From assembly GCA_937892525.1 (NCBI GenBank), contig CALAEV010000018.1:1-64000 (forward strand): a stretch of DNA of 64,000 nucleotides. The letters run 5' to 3'. Under the pieces are notes generated by a model. The model was given only the letters and a program-made list of their open reading frames with translations, did no database searches and had not been told where the DNA came from. Source of the DNA: an uncultured Clostridia bacterium. Lineage in GTDB: Bacteria; Bacillota; Clostridia; Oscillospirales; Acutalibacteraceae. The position numbers and the translations under genes are program-made. This document shows, piece by piece, positions 1-7,271 of the stretch. Numbering within the stretch: position 1 is the stretch's first letter; the number at the start of each line of letters is the position of its first letter.

Positions 1-2
1 AC

Positions 3-218
3 CAGAACGGCGTTGGCGCTCTTATGGAAATGGCAGTTGCTAAGGGTAAGGCAAGTGGTAAGAACCTTCACTACGGTATCTGTGGTGAACATGGTGGCGA
101 CCCTGTTTCAGTTGAATTCTGCCATAAGATTGGCCTCAACTATGTATCTTGCTCACCATTCCGTGTTCCAATTGCTCGTCTCGCAGCAGCTCAGGCAGCA
201 ATCGCAGAAATGAAATAA
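3..218 (+). CDS. ppdK: Pyruvate, phosphate dikinase, C-terminal end (partial)
   Basis: This is the last 71 codons of a gene that begins before the window; the reading frame is open from base 3. Pyruvate phosphate dikinase interconverts pyruvate, ATP and phosphate with phosphoenolpyruvate, AMP and pyrophosphate, and in anaerobic Clostridia it serves glycolysis or gluconeogenesis in the cytoplasm. The visible residues include the strongly conserved C-terminal block GICGEHGGDP followed by SVEFCHKIGLNYVSCSPFR and the terminal IARLAAAQAAIAE, which belongs to the PEP/pyruvate-binding TIM barrel (the cysteine after YVS is the family's catalytic acid/base). A strong rho-independent terminator follows 46 bases after the stop. 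A degenerate second copy of this 3' end occurs about 900 bases downstream (see findings). Confidence 0.96.
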   Translation, partial: QNGVGALMEMAVAKGKASGKNLHYGICGEHGGDPVSVEFCHKIGLNYVSCSPFRVPIARLAAAQAAIAEMK

Positions 219-264
219 GAACAATTCTTAATTCATACGGAATAAAAGCCAATAAATAAAACAG

Positions 265-294
265 TCCCCTTGGAGCAATCCAAGGGGATTTTTG
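265..294 (+). terminator. Rho-independent terminator of ppdK
   Basis: A ten-base-pair stem (TCCCCTTGGA / TCCAAGGGGA) with a GCAA loop is followed by five T residues. Its sequence is almost the same as that of the terminator at 3168-3191 and related to those at 1173-1200 and 2394-2418. Confidence 0.93.
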
Positions 295-386
295 TATATA
301 GTCCGTTTTTAAGTACACCAAAATAAAAATAATAATTGAGATTTGTAAAAATGTGGCTTACACTGTGTGTAAGAGGTGAAAAAATC

Positions 387-1070
387 ATGTTATCACATAT
401 TGATAGGTTATTTGAATTGTGTAAAGAGCAACCATTTAGTGAAGAGAAAATTACTAAGTATATATTAGATAATAAAATGAGTAGTGAGGAAGTAACTCGT
501 TCTGCATTAAAATTGTGTAATTATGGTTTTTGCTCATATTCAGATTACTTATATGAAAAAGAAAAAGAACCCATGCCAGAAGATTTGATAACATTCAATT
601 GGGAAACTTTATTTAATATTCTTATAAAAAACGGTTTAGATGCAAATCTTGTAATATGTGATGATGGAATGAATTACGAAAATATTTTGCAGGAAATAAA
701 ATATTTTGATGATGGTAACCTTGGTGCAAAAATTTTGAGAAACACCCTGAATCACAATGGAAATCCCAATATTGTAATTGATAATCAAAACCTTTTTGAA
801 GAAATAGATTCAGATTTGATGCTTGATATTTCAATGGGTTTGTATCATCATAAATGGCAACTTGATAATGCATGGCGATTTTGGTTAGTTATGGTGGGAT
901 TGGGTGGAACGATTAACAATGTTCAATGTCCTGTAGAAATGCGTGATGGGTTTCAAGTTGAGATTTTTAAAGAATTTGAAAAATTTGATTACAATATTAA
1001 GTGGTTAGAAAAGGATTTCGAAATGCAGATTTTTGATAAAGAAACAAAAACAGTTGTTGCTATTGCTTAA
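387..1070 (+). CDS. Orphan protein of unknown function, 227 aa
   Basis: Not recognised. I chose the ATG at 387 because it follows an AGAGGTGA ribosome site at a good distance; the longer frame from a TTG at 336 has no ribosome site. The protein is acidic and soluble with no signal peptide or membrane segment. The N-terminal 40 residues look helical (IDRLFELCKEQPFSEEKITK). The middle alternates short acidic helices with a pattern such as LIKNGLDANLVICDDG, which resembles ankyrin-like or leucine-rich immunity-type proteins but is not a confident match. It sits alone between the ppdK terminator and a degenerate copy of the ppdK 3' end, so it may have been inserted there. Base composition is even more AT-rich than ppdK. 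I infer that it is an accessory gene. Confidence 0.7.
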   Translation: MLSHIDRLFELCKEQPFSEEKITKYILDNKMSSEEVTRSALKLCNYGFCSYSDYLYEKEKEPMPEDLITFNWETLFNILIKNGLDANLVICDDGMNYENILQEIKYFDDGNLGAKILRNTLNHNGNPNIVIDNQNLFEEIDSDLMLDISMGLYHHKWQLDNAWRFWLVMVGLGGTINNVQCPVEMRDGFQVEIFKEFEKFDYNIKWLEKDFEMQIFDKETKTVVAIA

Positions 1071-1106
1071 TAAATGATATTTTTCCCACTTTGCTAACTG
1101 CCCCAC

Positions 1107-1212
1107 AGGCAGCAATCGCTGAAATGAAGTAATTAAGTTATTTCAAACGGAATAGCATAAATAAAAATATACCCCATCGAGAAATCGGTGGGGATTTTTT
1201 CTTTAGTCCGTT
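1107..1212 (+). repeat. Degenerate duplicate of the ppdK 3' end and its trailer
   Basis: Bases 1107-1131 read CAGGCAGCAATCGCTGAAATG then AAG TAA, matching the last codons of ppdK (QAAIAEMK-stop) with only synonymous-looking changes. The resemblance continues past the stop: ACGGAATA, AAATAAAA, a CCCC/GGGG terminator hairpin, and TAGTCCGTTTTT followed by GTACA occur in the same order as after ppdK (about 237-318). No complete gene precedes it. It is therefore a remnant of a duplication or an integration scar rather than a working gene end. Confidence 0.75.
1173..1200 (+). terminator. Terminator-like hairpin in the duplicated trailer
   Basis: CCCCATCGA and the partly complementary TCGGTGGGG flank a short loop and are followed by ATTTTTT. 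It may terminate transcripts of the orphan gene that ends at 1070. Confidence 0.75.
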
Positions 1213-1230
1213 TTTGCGTACATTGAGTTG

Positions 1231-1268
1231 GTAAAATAGTTGATTTTTGAAAATCGTTTTTGTATAAT
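1231..1268 (+). promoter_or_regulatory. Sigma-A promoter of the 1301 orphan gene (repeated box)
   Basis: TTGATT (1240-1245), a 17-base spacer and TATAAT (1263-1268). The 20 bases at 1231-1250, which contain the -35 box, are identical to 1853-1872 in front of the next gene. Confidence 0.85.
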
Positions 1269-1300
1269 GACCACACAATAAAAATGAAAGGGTTGTCACT

Positions 1301-1849
1301 ATGTTAAACAAAAATATTGTTGATTTTAATGAAAACATTTCCCCAATTGCATTTGCTCAAAAAATGCTTAAAAACACATCTGCTAATGGCACATTGTGTC
1401 TTAATAATTGGTATGATGTCGATTGTGAAGATTGCTCAAATTATAATAATTTTACCGCAAAAATAAAATGGCGTGAAAATGATTTGCAAGATGTAATATT
1501 CGAATTCAACCAACTTGTAGAAGATATTAGAATTATATCAAATCACCTTGAGGAATTTGACGGAATACCTGAAATAGCAGTTCAAGTTTTAGTTGACGAT
1601 TCAATTGTTGCTACCTATTTTATTTATGTTGCACCAATTAAGGCAACAAATCAAGAAGATTTAGAAGTTGAAGTTATTGGTAGATTGTCAGAAGGACTTT
1701 GTGGTTATGAAATTATCCGTCACTCACAGCGTTTGTGCCAATTACACTCTCTTAACGCACCACAAACAGTTATCAAAAACGAAGAAAGAATGTTAATCGC
1801 CAGCCTTATTCTCCATAGTTTCGGCGAAAGAATTGAAAAAGTAAGTTGA
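1301..1849 (+). CDS. Orphan protein of unknown function, 182 aa
   Basis: Not recognised. The ATG at 1301 follows GAAAGGG with suitable spacing and lies 33 bases after a near-perfect sigma-A promoter. The product is a soluble, acidic protein without signal peptide or membrane helices. A CEDC pair occurs near residues 46-49 (DVDCEDCSNY). The central part looks like alternating strands and helices (FNQLVEDIRIISNHLEEFDG, then IAVQVLVDDSIVATYFIYVAP), and the C-terminal 50 residues look helical. No catalytic motif is obvious. It shares its promoter box with the next gene, so the two may be co-regulated or may have arrived together. Confidence 0.75.
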   Translation: MLNKNIVDFNENISPIAFAQKMLKNTSANGTLCLNNWYDVDCEDCSNYNNFTAKIKWRENDLQDVIFEFNQLVEDIRIISNHLEEFDGIPEIAVQVLVDDSIVATYFIYVAPIKATNQEDLEVEVIGRLSEGLCGYEIIRHSQRLCQLHSLNAPQTVIKNEERMLIASLILHSFGERIEKVS

Positions 1850-1852
1850 TTA

Positions 1853-1890
1853 GTAAAATAGTTGATTTTTGAGTTTTCGTTTGCTAAAAT
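1853..1890 (+). promoter_or_regulatory. Sigma-A promoter of the nuclease-like gene (repeated box)
   Basis: TTGATT (1862-1867), 17-base spacer, TAAAAT (1885-1890). The first 20 bases repeat 1231-1250 exactly, which points to duplication of the promoter segment or a shared upstream recognition box. Confidence 0.82.
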
Positions 1891-1919
1891 ATAGTATATT
1901 ATTAAATCGAGGTGTTATT

Positions 1920-2354
1920 ATGAATGATAAGTTGAAAACAAACCCTTCTGGTGCAGCAGGTGAAAGTTATGTTCTTGCAGAGTTGTTGCGTAGAGGGTAC
2001 ATAGCGTCAACTTTGTTTAATTGTGCAAAAGATTATGATTTGCTTGCTTACCACCCAGAAAAAGATGGATATCTTAAAATTCAAGTTAAGACAAGTCAAT
2101 CAAAAAGTAAGATTTGGAAATTAGGTAACAAAGCACCTTACTACGATAGTGATACATTTTATGTTTTTGTAACAATGGTTGGTGAAGAAATGCCTGAATA
2201 TTATATAGTGGATAGCAAGACAGTTTACGATGTTGCAGAAAAAAGGCATAATACTCCTACTCGTAGTGGCGAAGCAAGAACAGCAGGTAGAAAGTTTAAG
2301 TTTGAAAAAGGCGAAGAACAACAATATAAAGATTGGAATATATTGTTAGGTTGA
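1920..2354 (+). CDS. PD-(D/E)XK nuclease-like small protein, 144 aa
   Basis: The start is the ATG at 1920, preceded by CGAGGTG; a longer frame from 1869 would overlap the promoter. The N-terminus NPSGAAGESYVLAELLRRGY, then KDYDLLAYHP and LKIQVKTSQS, matches the arrangement of the PD-(D/E)XK endonuclease fold: a conserved Glu in helix 1 (about residue 13), an Asp at the end of strand 2 (about residues 39-41) and a Q-x-K catalytic strand (about residues 56-58). Small proteins like this (PDDEXK_5 / DUF4365-type) occur as homing or restriction-type nucleases and as orphans in accessory DNA. Methylase, integrase or intron sequences were not seen next to it. Nuclease activity is an inference from motifs; the target is unknown. 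Confidence 0.6.
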   Translation: MNDKLKTNPSGAAGESYVLAELLRRGYIASTLFNCAKDYDLLAYHPEKDGYLKIQVKTSQSKSKIWKLGNKAPYYDSDTFYVFVTMVGEEMPEYYIVDSKTVYDVAEKRHNTPTRSGEARTAGRKFKFEKGEEQQYKDWNILLG

Positions 2355-2393
2355 GAATAACCATTTCAAAAATAAAATAAACACAAAACTATT

Positions 2394-2418
2394 CCCCATC
2401 TATATAGGTGGGGATTTT
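2394..2418 (+). terminator. Rho-independent terminator of the nuclease-like gene
   Basis: CCCCATCT / AGGTGGGG stem (one G-T pair) with an ATAT loop, followed by ATTTTG. It belongs to the same CCCC...GGGGATTTT family as 265-294. Confidence 0.8.
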
Positions 2419-2420
2419 GT

Positions 2421-2449
2421 TTGACAAAAAATCCAAAATATCGTAATAT
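2421..2449 (+). promoter_or_regulatory. Sigma-A promoter of the YczE/YitT-like gene
   Basis: TTGACA (2421-2426), 17-base spacer, TAATAT (2444-2449), 30 bases before the start codon. It begins directly after the preceding terminator. Confidence 0.88.
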
Positions 2450-2478
2450 ATCTGTAGTTTTTTCACAGGGTGTGCATT

Positions 2479-3162
2479 ATGAAGAAAAGAGTTTTTTATA
2501 CAGAAATTTCATACATTTTAGGGCTTGTAATTATGGCATTCGCAGCTGCTTTTACTGAAAAAGCAAACTTTGGTATGTCAATGGTGGTTGCCCCTGCATA
2601 CATATTGCATCTTAAAGTGTCCGAATTCTTACCTTGGTTTACATTCGGCGTTGCAGAGTATGTTTTTCAAGGACTTTTAATCATTATAACCGTTTTGATA
2701 ATGCGAAAATTCAAGATTTCATACTTGTTTTCATTCGTAACGGCAGTAATCTATGGCACACTCCTTGATGGTGCTATGACGCTCATTTCAACACTCCCCG
2801 AAAATACCTTTGCAATCCGATTATTATGGTATGCTCTCGGCACTGTGCTATGCTCATTTGCAGTGTCGCTTTTCTTCCACACATACATTTCTCCTGAAGC
2901 ATACGAGTTGATTGTTAAAGAGGTTGCACAGAAGTTTAACTATAATATAAATAAAGTCAAAACCTCTTACGACTGCATTAGCGTAGTGCTTGGTATTATA
3001 ATGTCATTCTCATTTTTCGGCTTTGGTGTATTTAAGGGTGTAGGCGTTGGCACAATTTTTTGTGCGTTAATCAACGGATTTTTAATAGGCAGATTTTCAA
3101 AACTCCTTGAAAAACACTTCGACTTTAAGAATAAGTTTAAAATTCAAAAGTATTTTGAATAA
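2479..3162 (+). CDS. YczE/YitT-like integral membrane protein, 227 aa
   Basis: A predicted cytoplasmic-membrane protein with about five to six hydrophobic segments: near residues 7-25 (ISYILGLVIMAFAAAFTE), 55-77, 82-103, 115-138, 165-187 and 190-205. The pattern, with an early F(A)xKANFGMS-type sequence and the second-half motif GFGVFKGVGVGTIF, fits the DUF6198/YczE/YyaS/YitT group found throughout Firmicutes; its transported substrate or function is not known. The ATG at 2479 follows AGGG; an in-frame GTG nine bases upstream lies on the ribosome site itself. It has its own promoter and a strong terminator shared with the convergent gene downstream. Confidence 0.8.
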   Translation: MKKRVFYTEISYILGLVIMAFAAAFTEKANFGMSMVVAPAYILHLKVSEFLPWFTFGVAEYVFQGLLIIITVLIMRKFKISYLFSFVTAVIYGTLLDGAMTLISTLPENTFAIRLLWYALGTVLCSFAVSLFFHTYISPEAYELIVKEVAQKFNYNINKVKTSYDCISVVLGIIMSFSFFGFGVFKGVGVGTIFCALINGFLIGRFSKLLEKHFDFKNKFKIQKYFE

Positions 3163-3167
3163 AAATG

Positions 3168-3196
3168 TCCCCTTGGATTTCGCCAAGGGGATTTTT
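3168..3196. terminator. Bidirectional terminator
   Basis: TCCCCTTGG / CCAAGGGGA stem followed by ATTTTTA on the plus strand and by a run of T (AAAAA at 3161-3165 on plus) on the minus strand, so it can serve both convergent genes. The stem is nearly identical to the ppdK terminator. Confidence 0.88.
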
Positions 3197-3198
3197 AG

Positions 3199-3702
3199 TT
3201 ATTCGTAGTTTTCTTTGTGGCGCGAGTTATCATAAAGCTCTAAAACTTTTTCAGTCGAAAGGCATTGATACTCTTCATAAATTCCAATAACAACTGCACG
3301 AAGATATACACCATCATTGTTTTCCATTTCTCGTAATTCAACGGAAATAGTATTCCCATTAAAATTCAAGGGAATTTCAACTCTGTCGCCAGCGTGATAG
3401 CGTACGCCTTTATAGACAATATTGGAAAGTAAAAAATCAAGGATTGTATTTTTCCCTGATTCGTCGGTGTAGTTGAGTAGAGCTTCAATTTCAAGTTGAC
3501 CATCGTTTTCTGACAATCCTAAGGATTTTGCAACCTCCTTATTTGGAATGCCAAAAAAGTCATCAGCTTCAAATACGACCCATTCAAAAGAGTCGTCTTG
3601 AGTAGCGTCATCAATTGACTCTGATAGGAATGTTTCTTCGCCCTTGAGTTTGAGAGAAGTGTAGCAATAGCCTTTGTGTTTTTTTAGTTCTCTTTTTTTC
3701 AT
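3199..3702 (-). CDS. Orphan protein of unknown function, 167 aa
   Basis: Not recognised. The start is the ATG at 3702, placed seven bases after a near-perfect AGGAGGA site; a frame extending to 3807 has no ribosome site and is probably leader. The protein begins with a very basic stretch (MKKRELKKHKGY) and continues as an acidic soluble protein with several beta-strand-like stretches (SFEWVVFEADDFFGIP, NTISVELREME, GVYLRAVVIGIYEEYQ). No signal peptide, membrane helix or catalytic motif is visible. The short linker DRVEIPLNF suggests a small beta-barrel domain in the second half. Transcription probably begins at the minus-strand promoter at 3864-3892, giving an unusually long 5' leader of about 150 bases. 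Confidence 0.72.
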   Translation of the reverse strand: MKKRELKKHKGYCYTSLKLKGEETFLSESIDDATQDDSFEWVVFEADDFFGIPNKEVAKSLGLSENDGQLEIEALLNYTDESGKNTILDFLLSNIVYKGVRYHAGDRVEIPLNFNGNTISVELREMENNDGVYLRAVVIGIYEEYQCLSTEKVLELYDNSRHKENYE

Positions 3703-3863
3703 TCGTATTCCTCCTGTTTTTTGCAAAAAGAAAAGGTCGCCTGACTTTTTTTGCAAAGAATAATTTTTGTAAAAGGGCACAACAATTCCGTGCTCTAATA
3801 CATTCATAAACTACTCGTTGCAAACGTCAACAACCTTGAACGAATGCTTTTTTATTTTTATTA

Positions 3864-3892
3864 TTTATATCATATAAAAAGTAAGTTGTCAA
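3864..3892 (-). promoter_or_regulatory. Sigma-A promoter for the minus-strand gene at 3702
   Basis: Read on the minus strand: TTGACA (3892-3887), 17-base spacer, TATAAA (3869-3864). The resulting leader of roughly 150 bases before the start codon contains a short GTTG...CAAC hairpin. Confidence 0.78.
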
Positions 3893-3902
3893 GTGAATCT
3901 AA

Positions 3903-3931
3903 TTGACAAACTGTCTAAAAAAGCGTAATAT
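3903..3931 (+). promoter_or_regulatory. Sigma-A promoter for the gene at 3964
   Basis: TTGACA (3903-3908), 17-base spacer, TAATAT (3926-3931). It is back to back with the minus-strand promoter at 3864-3892; the two -35 boxes are only 10 bases apart. Confidence 0.9.
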
Positions 3932-3963
3932 ATTTTCATAGGGAAAATGAAAGGGGAATATTT

Positions 3964-4884
3964 ATGGCAAAAAAAGTTTTAACTCCTGAACAAGCCGAAA
4001 TTAAGGCGATGAAAAAAGCACGCTCATCTGAAAGAAGAAATGCTTTTGTTGCAGTTTTACTTGCAGTTGCAATTGGATTTGCAGCACTTTCAATGGGTAA
4101 ATCATTTAGTGAAAACAAAAATGCAGGTGAGGGTGAAGCCTATATTACTGACGACACAAGTGGTCAACAAAACGCACCAAATAATCAAGGTGATGAAATT
4201 GTAGAAGGCGAACAGGTACTTGCTCCATTAGAGCAACAAGAAACTGTTAGTAAAGACGAGATTTCTGACAATCCTGCAGACTGGACTAAAGAACAAATTG
4301 TTTATATGTATAAACAGGCTGCAACAAAATCACACGATACTGCAGAGTCGTCACAAACAATGACAATGCCTACAATGGTTGTAAATGACGGTGATGGTGC
4401 ACTTGGTTTCTTTATCAATATGGTTAAACCTGTAATTGATTCAGTTATTGAAAAACAGGCAACTACATACGGCGGAATCACAGGCGGTTACAAGAATCTT
4501 GTAGCGTCAGATGTTGATACTGCAAAAGCATACAAAGACGGTAAATACACAGTTATTGAAATGCGTATGGTTGAACAGACTGATGGACTTTACGGCGACC
4601 CACAGGAAGGTACAGTTGGCCACGCTATCAATGTTCTTGGTAATGTTGCGACTGCAGTTGAACAGTTCCCTGATTTTGATATTAAGTATGAAGAAGCAGA
4701 TATTAAAATCCACTATGCTGACCCAATCGTTAAAGTTCGTATCAACGAAAACGGTTTGATTGAAAAAGGTACTTGGAGTTATATGGCAGAAATTGATATT
4801 AAACACCTTGCAATCGGTTCGGTTATGGTTGATAAAGCCTATGCTGAAATTGAATATGTAATCGTAGTTGGTGGCGGATTCTAA
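3964..4884 (+). CDS. N-terminally anchored extracytoplasmic protein of unknown function, 306 aa
   Basis: Not recognised. A basic cytoplasmic N-terminus of about 26 residues (KAMKKARSSERRNAF) precedes one membrane helix at about residues 27-45, so the remaining 260 residues should lie outside the membrane. An acidic, Gln/Asn-rich linker (residues about 50-105) is followed by a folded region that begins with DWTKEQIVYMYKQAA and has a sequence pattern of helices then antiparallel strands ending in VIVVGGGF. The phrase WTKEQIVYMYKQAA followed by KSHDTAESSQTMTM suggests a repeated secretory-domain family common in Clostridia, but I cannot name it. The ribosome site is GAAAGGGG seven bases before the ATG, and the gene is monocistronic between its own promoter and terminator. 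Confidence 0.8.
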   Translation: MAKKVLTPEQAEIKAMKKARSSERRNAFVAVLLAVAIGFAALSMGKSFSENKNAGEGEAYITDDTSGQQNAPNNQGDEIVEGEQVLAPLEQQETVSKDEISDNPADWTKEQIVYMYKQAATKSHDTAESSQTMTMPTMVVNDGDGALGFFINMVKPVIDSVIEKQATTYGGITGGYKNLVASDVDTAKAYKDGKYTVIEMRMVEQTDGLYGDPQEGTVGHAINVLGNVATAVEQFPDFDIKYEEADIKIHYADPIVKVRINENGLIEKGTWSYMAEIDIKHLAIGSVMVDKAYAEIEYVIVVGGGF

Positions 4885-4894
4885 AATAAATATT

Positions 4895-4927
4895 AAAAAT
4901 CCTCTGTTGTATAACAGAGGATTTTTT
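4895..4927 (+). terminator. Rho-independent terminator
   Basis: CCTCTGTT / AACAGAGG stem with a GTAT loop, flanked by AAAAAT and ATTTTTT. The -35 box of the next promoter overlaps the hairpin. Confidence 0.93.
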
Positions 4928-4935
4928 GCTATAAT
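4907..4935 (+). promoter_or_regulatory. Promoter of the GH127-MFS operon, overlapping the terminator
   Basis: TTGTAT (4907-4912), 17-base spacer, TATAAT (4930-4935). The -35 box lies in the loop and descending arm of the preceding terminator hairpin. Confidence 0.75.
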
Positions 4936-4962
4936 TTAGAAAAGACATTAGGGGAATTTTTT

Positions 4963-7257
4963 ATGAAAAAATTTATAGCATTAACCCTTGTAGTTGTAAT
5001 GCTTATGTCATTGTTTGGCTGTGCAACTGATAATAAGACTAAAGTTTTGAAAGAAACATTGGAGGATTTTCCTATGCAAAATGTTACACTTCTTGATAGT
5101 TATGAGCAAAATGCTTTTGCACTTGAAGTTAAATATCTTAAATCCCTTAACGCAGATAAGCTCTTAAAGGGATTTTGTGAAATCGGTGGAGTAGAACTTG
5201 ATGCCGAAAAATATGGTGGATGGGAAACCTCTGCAATTCAAGGTCATACTTTAGGACATTATCTCACGGCAGTAGCACAAGCGTATGCCTCGTCAAATGA
5301 CAAAGAATTAAAAGCAATCACCGATTATATGATGTCAATTCTCGCAAAATGTCAGGCAGAAAACGGCTACCTTGCTGCAATCCCTGAAAGGCACTATGAA
5401 CAAATTGAAAACGGAAATACTTCAGGCACTTGGGTACCTTGGTATTCAATGCACAAAATCCTTGCAGGGCTTGTTGATGTATATAAATTCACAAATAACG
5501 CTGATGCATTAACAGTTGCATCAAAACTTGGCGATTGGGTATATAGCCGTACTTCCAATTGGTCAGCAGAAATCCAGACAACAGTTTTAAATGTTGAATA
5601 CGGTGGAATGAACGATGCTCTTTATGACCTTTATAAATTCACAAAAAGTGAAAAGCACTTGTCGGCTGCTCACAGTTTTGATGAAATGACACTTTTTGAG
5701 CCACTTTATAACGGCGAAGATATTCTTAACGGCAAACATGCAAATACCACAATCCCTAAAATCAAAGGTGCTCTTAACCGTTATTTAGTGACCGGTGAAG
5801 ATTATTATTTGCAAGTTGCAAAGAATTTCTGGGATATTGTCATAAATAACCATACATATATTACAGGTGGCAACAGCGAGTGGGAACATTTTGGAGAGCC
5901 AAAAATTCTTGATGCAGAGCGTACAAACTGCAACTGTGAAACTTGTAATACTTACAATATGCTTAAACTTACTCGCGATTTGTTTAAGATTACAGGGGAC
6001 ACAAAATATGCTGATTATTATGAAAATACTTTCATAAATGCAATTTTGTCGTCGCAAAACCCTGAAACAGGAATGACTACATATTTTCAGCCAATGGCGA
6101 CTGGTTATTTTAAGGTTTACAGTACACCAACTGACCATTTTTGGTGTTGCACAGGGTCAGGAATGGAAAATTTCTCAAAACTATCAGACAGTATTTATTT
6201 CTACAATTCAGACAGCCTCTATGTAAACCGATTTACATCTTCAAAAGTGTCTTGGCAAGAAAAAGGCCTTGAAATTACACAAGAAACTGAGCTACCAAAT
6301 GTTAAATTAACTGTAAACGGCTCTGCAACGGCTAAAATCGTGCTTCGAGTACCTGATTGGACTAACAATCCTACCGTTAAAATAAATGGCGTGAAAACTG
6401 ATTATAAGGCAAAAAACAACCTGATTATTCTTGAAAAAGATTGGAATAACGATACAATCGAATACACCTTGCCAATGCAAATTACAGTACATAAATTACC
6501 TGATAATCAAAACGCAGTTGCATTCAAATACGGACCTTGGGTGCTAAGTGCAGATATGGGTACAAATAAAATGGAAACAGGTGTAACTGGGGTAAATGTT
6601 ACAATCCCAATGGAAGACGAAACCGTTTCAGATGTGCTTGCAATCGAGAATGATACAATCAAAAACTGGCTTGAAAACATCAATGAAAACCTTGTGCGAG
6701 ATGGTGATACTCTTAACTTTACGATTAAAGGCACAAATCAGAGTTTAATATTCTCACCACATTATAAGCAATATAAAAACCGTTACGGAATTTACTTCCA
6801 TCTTGCAGATAGTTATACTGAAATACCAACAAATGAGGCAGATAAATATATTGTAATCGACTCTTTACCTGTAGGTAATGACCAGTATGAATTTTCACAT
6901 AATCTTAAATCTGAAAACTCAACAGCAGGTAATTTTAAGGGACTTATGTTCCGTGATGCTTCACCTAATGGTTGGTTCAGTTACGATTTGGCAGTTGATA
7001 ACACCACAATAAACTATGTAGCCGTAAAATATTACAGTGGTGATGTGGGAAGAACATTCAAAATCTATATTGATGGTAAATTGCTTGAAAACGTAACGCT
7101 TGCAGACCCTAACCCTAACGGATTTTATGATATGTATTACGAAATTCCAAAGTCTCTAGTTGAAGATAAAGAAAAGGTAACAATAACCTTTAAGGCGACG
7201 GACACAAGTTACGCAGGTGGAATTTTTGATAAACTTAGTATAGTTAAAGAAAAGTAA
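4963..7257 (+). CDS. GH127-like glycoside hydrolase lipoprotein (beta-L-arabinofuranosidase family), 764 aa
   Basis: An exported lipoprotein that probably removes beta-L-arabinofuranose or a related sugar from plant glycans at the cell surface. The first 20 residues form a lipoprotein signal ending in SLFGC, so Cys20 would carry the lipid. Residues about 35-590 match the GH127/GH146 (former DUF1680) fold: GGWETSAIQGHTLGHYL, then GTWVPWYSMHKILAGL, ILDAERTNCNCETCNTYNML and DHFWCCTGSGMENFSKL. In characterised GH127 enzymes a Glu-x-Cys pair and two adjacent cysteines bind zinc and supply the nucleophile; here these are Glu326, Cys328, Cys395 and Cys396, all present. The last about 120 residues form a beta-rich extra domain (DUF6805-like). 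The MFS gene follows 14 bases downstream, so hydrolysis and uptake are probably coupled. GH146 membership is an alternative. Confidence 0.9.
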   Translation: MKKFIALTLVVVMLMSLFGCATDNKTKVLKETLEDFPMQNVTLLDSYEQNAFALEVKYLKSLNADKLLKGFCEIGGVELDAEKYGGWETSAIQGHTLGHYLTAVAQAYASSNDKELKAITDYMMSILAKCQAENGYLAAIPERHYEQIENGNTSGTWVPWYSMHKILAGLVDVYKFTNNADALTVASKLGDWVYSRTSNWSAEIQTTVLNVEYGGMNDALYDLYKFTKSEKHLSAAHSFDEMTLFEPLYNGEDILNGKHANTTIPKIKGALNRYLVTGEDYYLQVAKNFWDIVINNHTYITGGNSEWEHFGEPKILDAERTNCNCETCNTYNMLKLTRDLFKITGDTKYADYYENTFINAILSSQNPETGMTTYFQPMATGYFKVYSTPTDHFWCCTGSGMENFSKLSDSIYFYNSDSLYVNRFTSSKVSWQEKGLEITQETELPNVKLTVNGSATAKIVLRVPDWTNNPTVKINGVKTDYKAKNNLIILEKDWNNDTIEYTLPMQITVHKLPDNQNAVAFKYGPWVLSADMGTNKMETGVTGVNVTIPMEDETVSDVLAIENDTIKNWLENINENLVRDGDTLNFTIKGTNQSLIFSPHYKQYKNRYGIYFHLADSYTEIPTNEADKYIVIDSLPVGNDQYEFSHNLKSENSTAGNFKGLMFRDASPNGWFSYDLAVDNTTINYVAVKYYSGDVGRTFKIYIDGKLLENVTLADPNPNGFYDMYYEIPKSLVEDKEKVTITFKATDTSYAGGIFDKLSIVKEK

Positions 7258-7271
7258 AAGGGGAGTGCAAA

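Noticed and set aside
219..2400. A prophage or integrative element
   Set aside because: No integrase, transposase, structural or replication gene was found; only small orphan genes and a duplicated tail.
3703..3807. An in-frame 35-residue extension of the minus-strand orphan gene
   Set aside because: There is no ribosome site before 3807 while a near-perfect AGGAGGA precedes 3702; the extension is probably untranslated leader.
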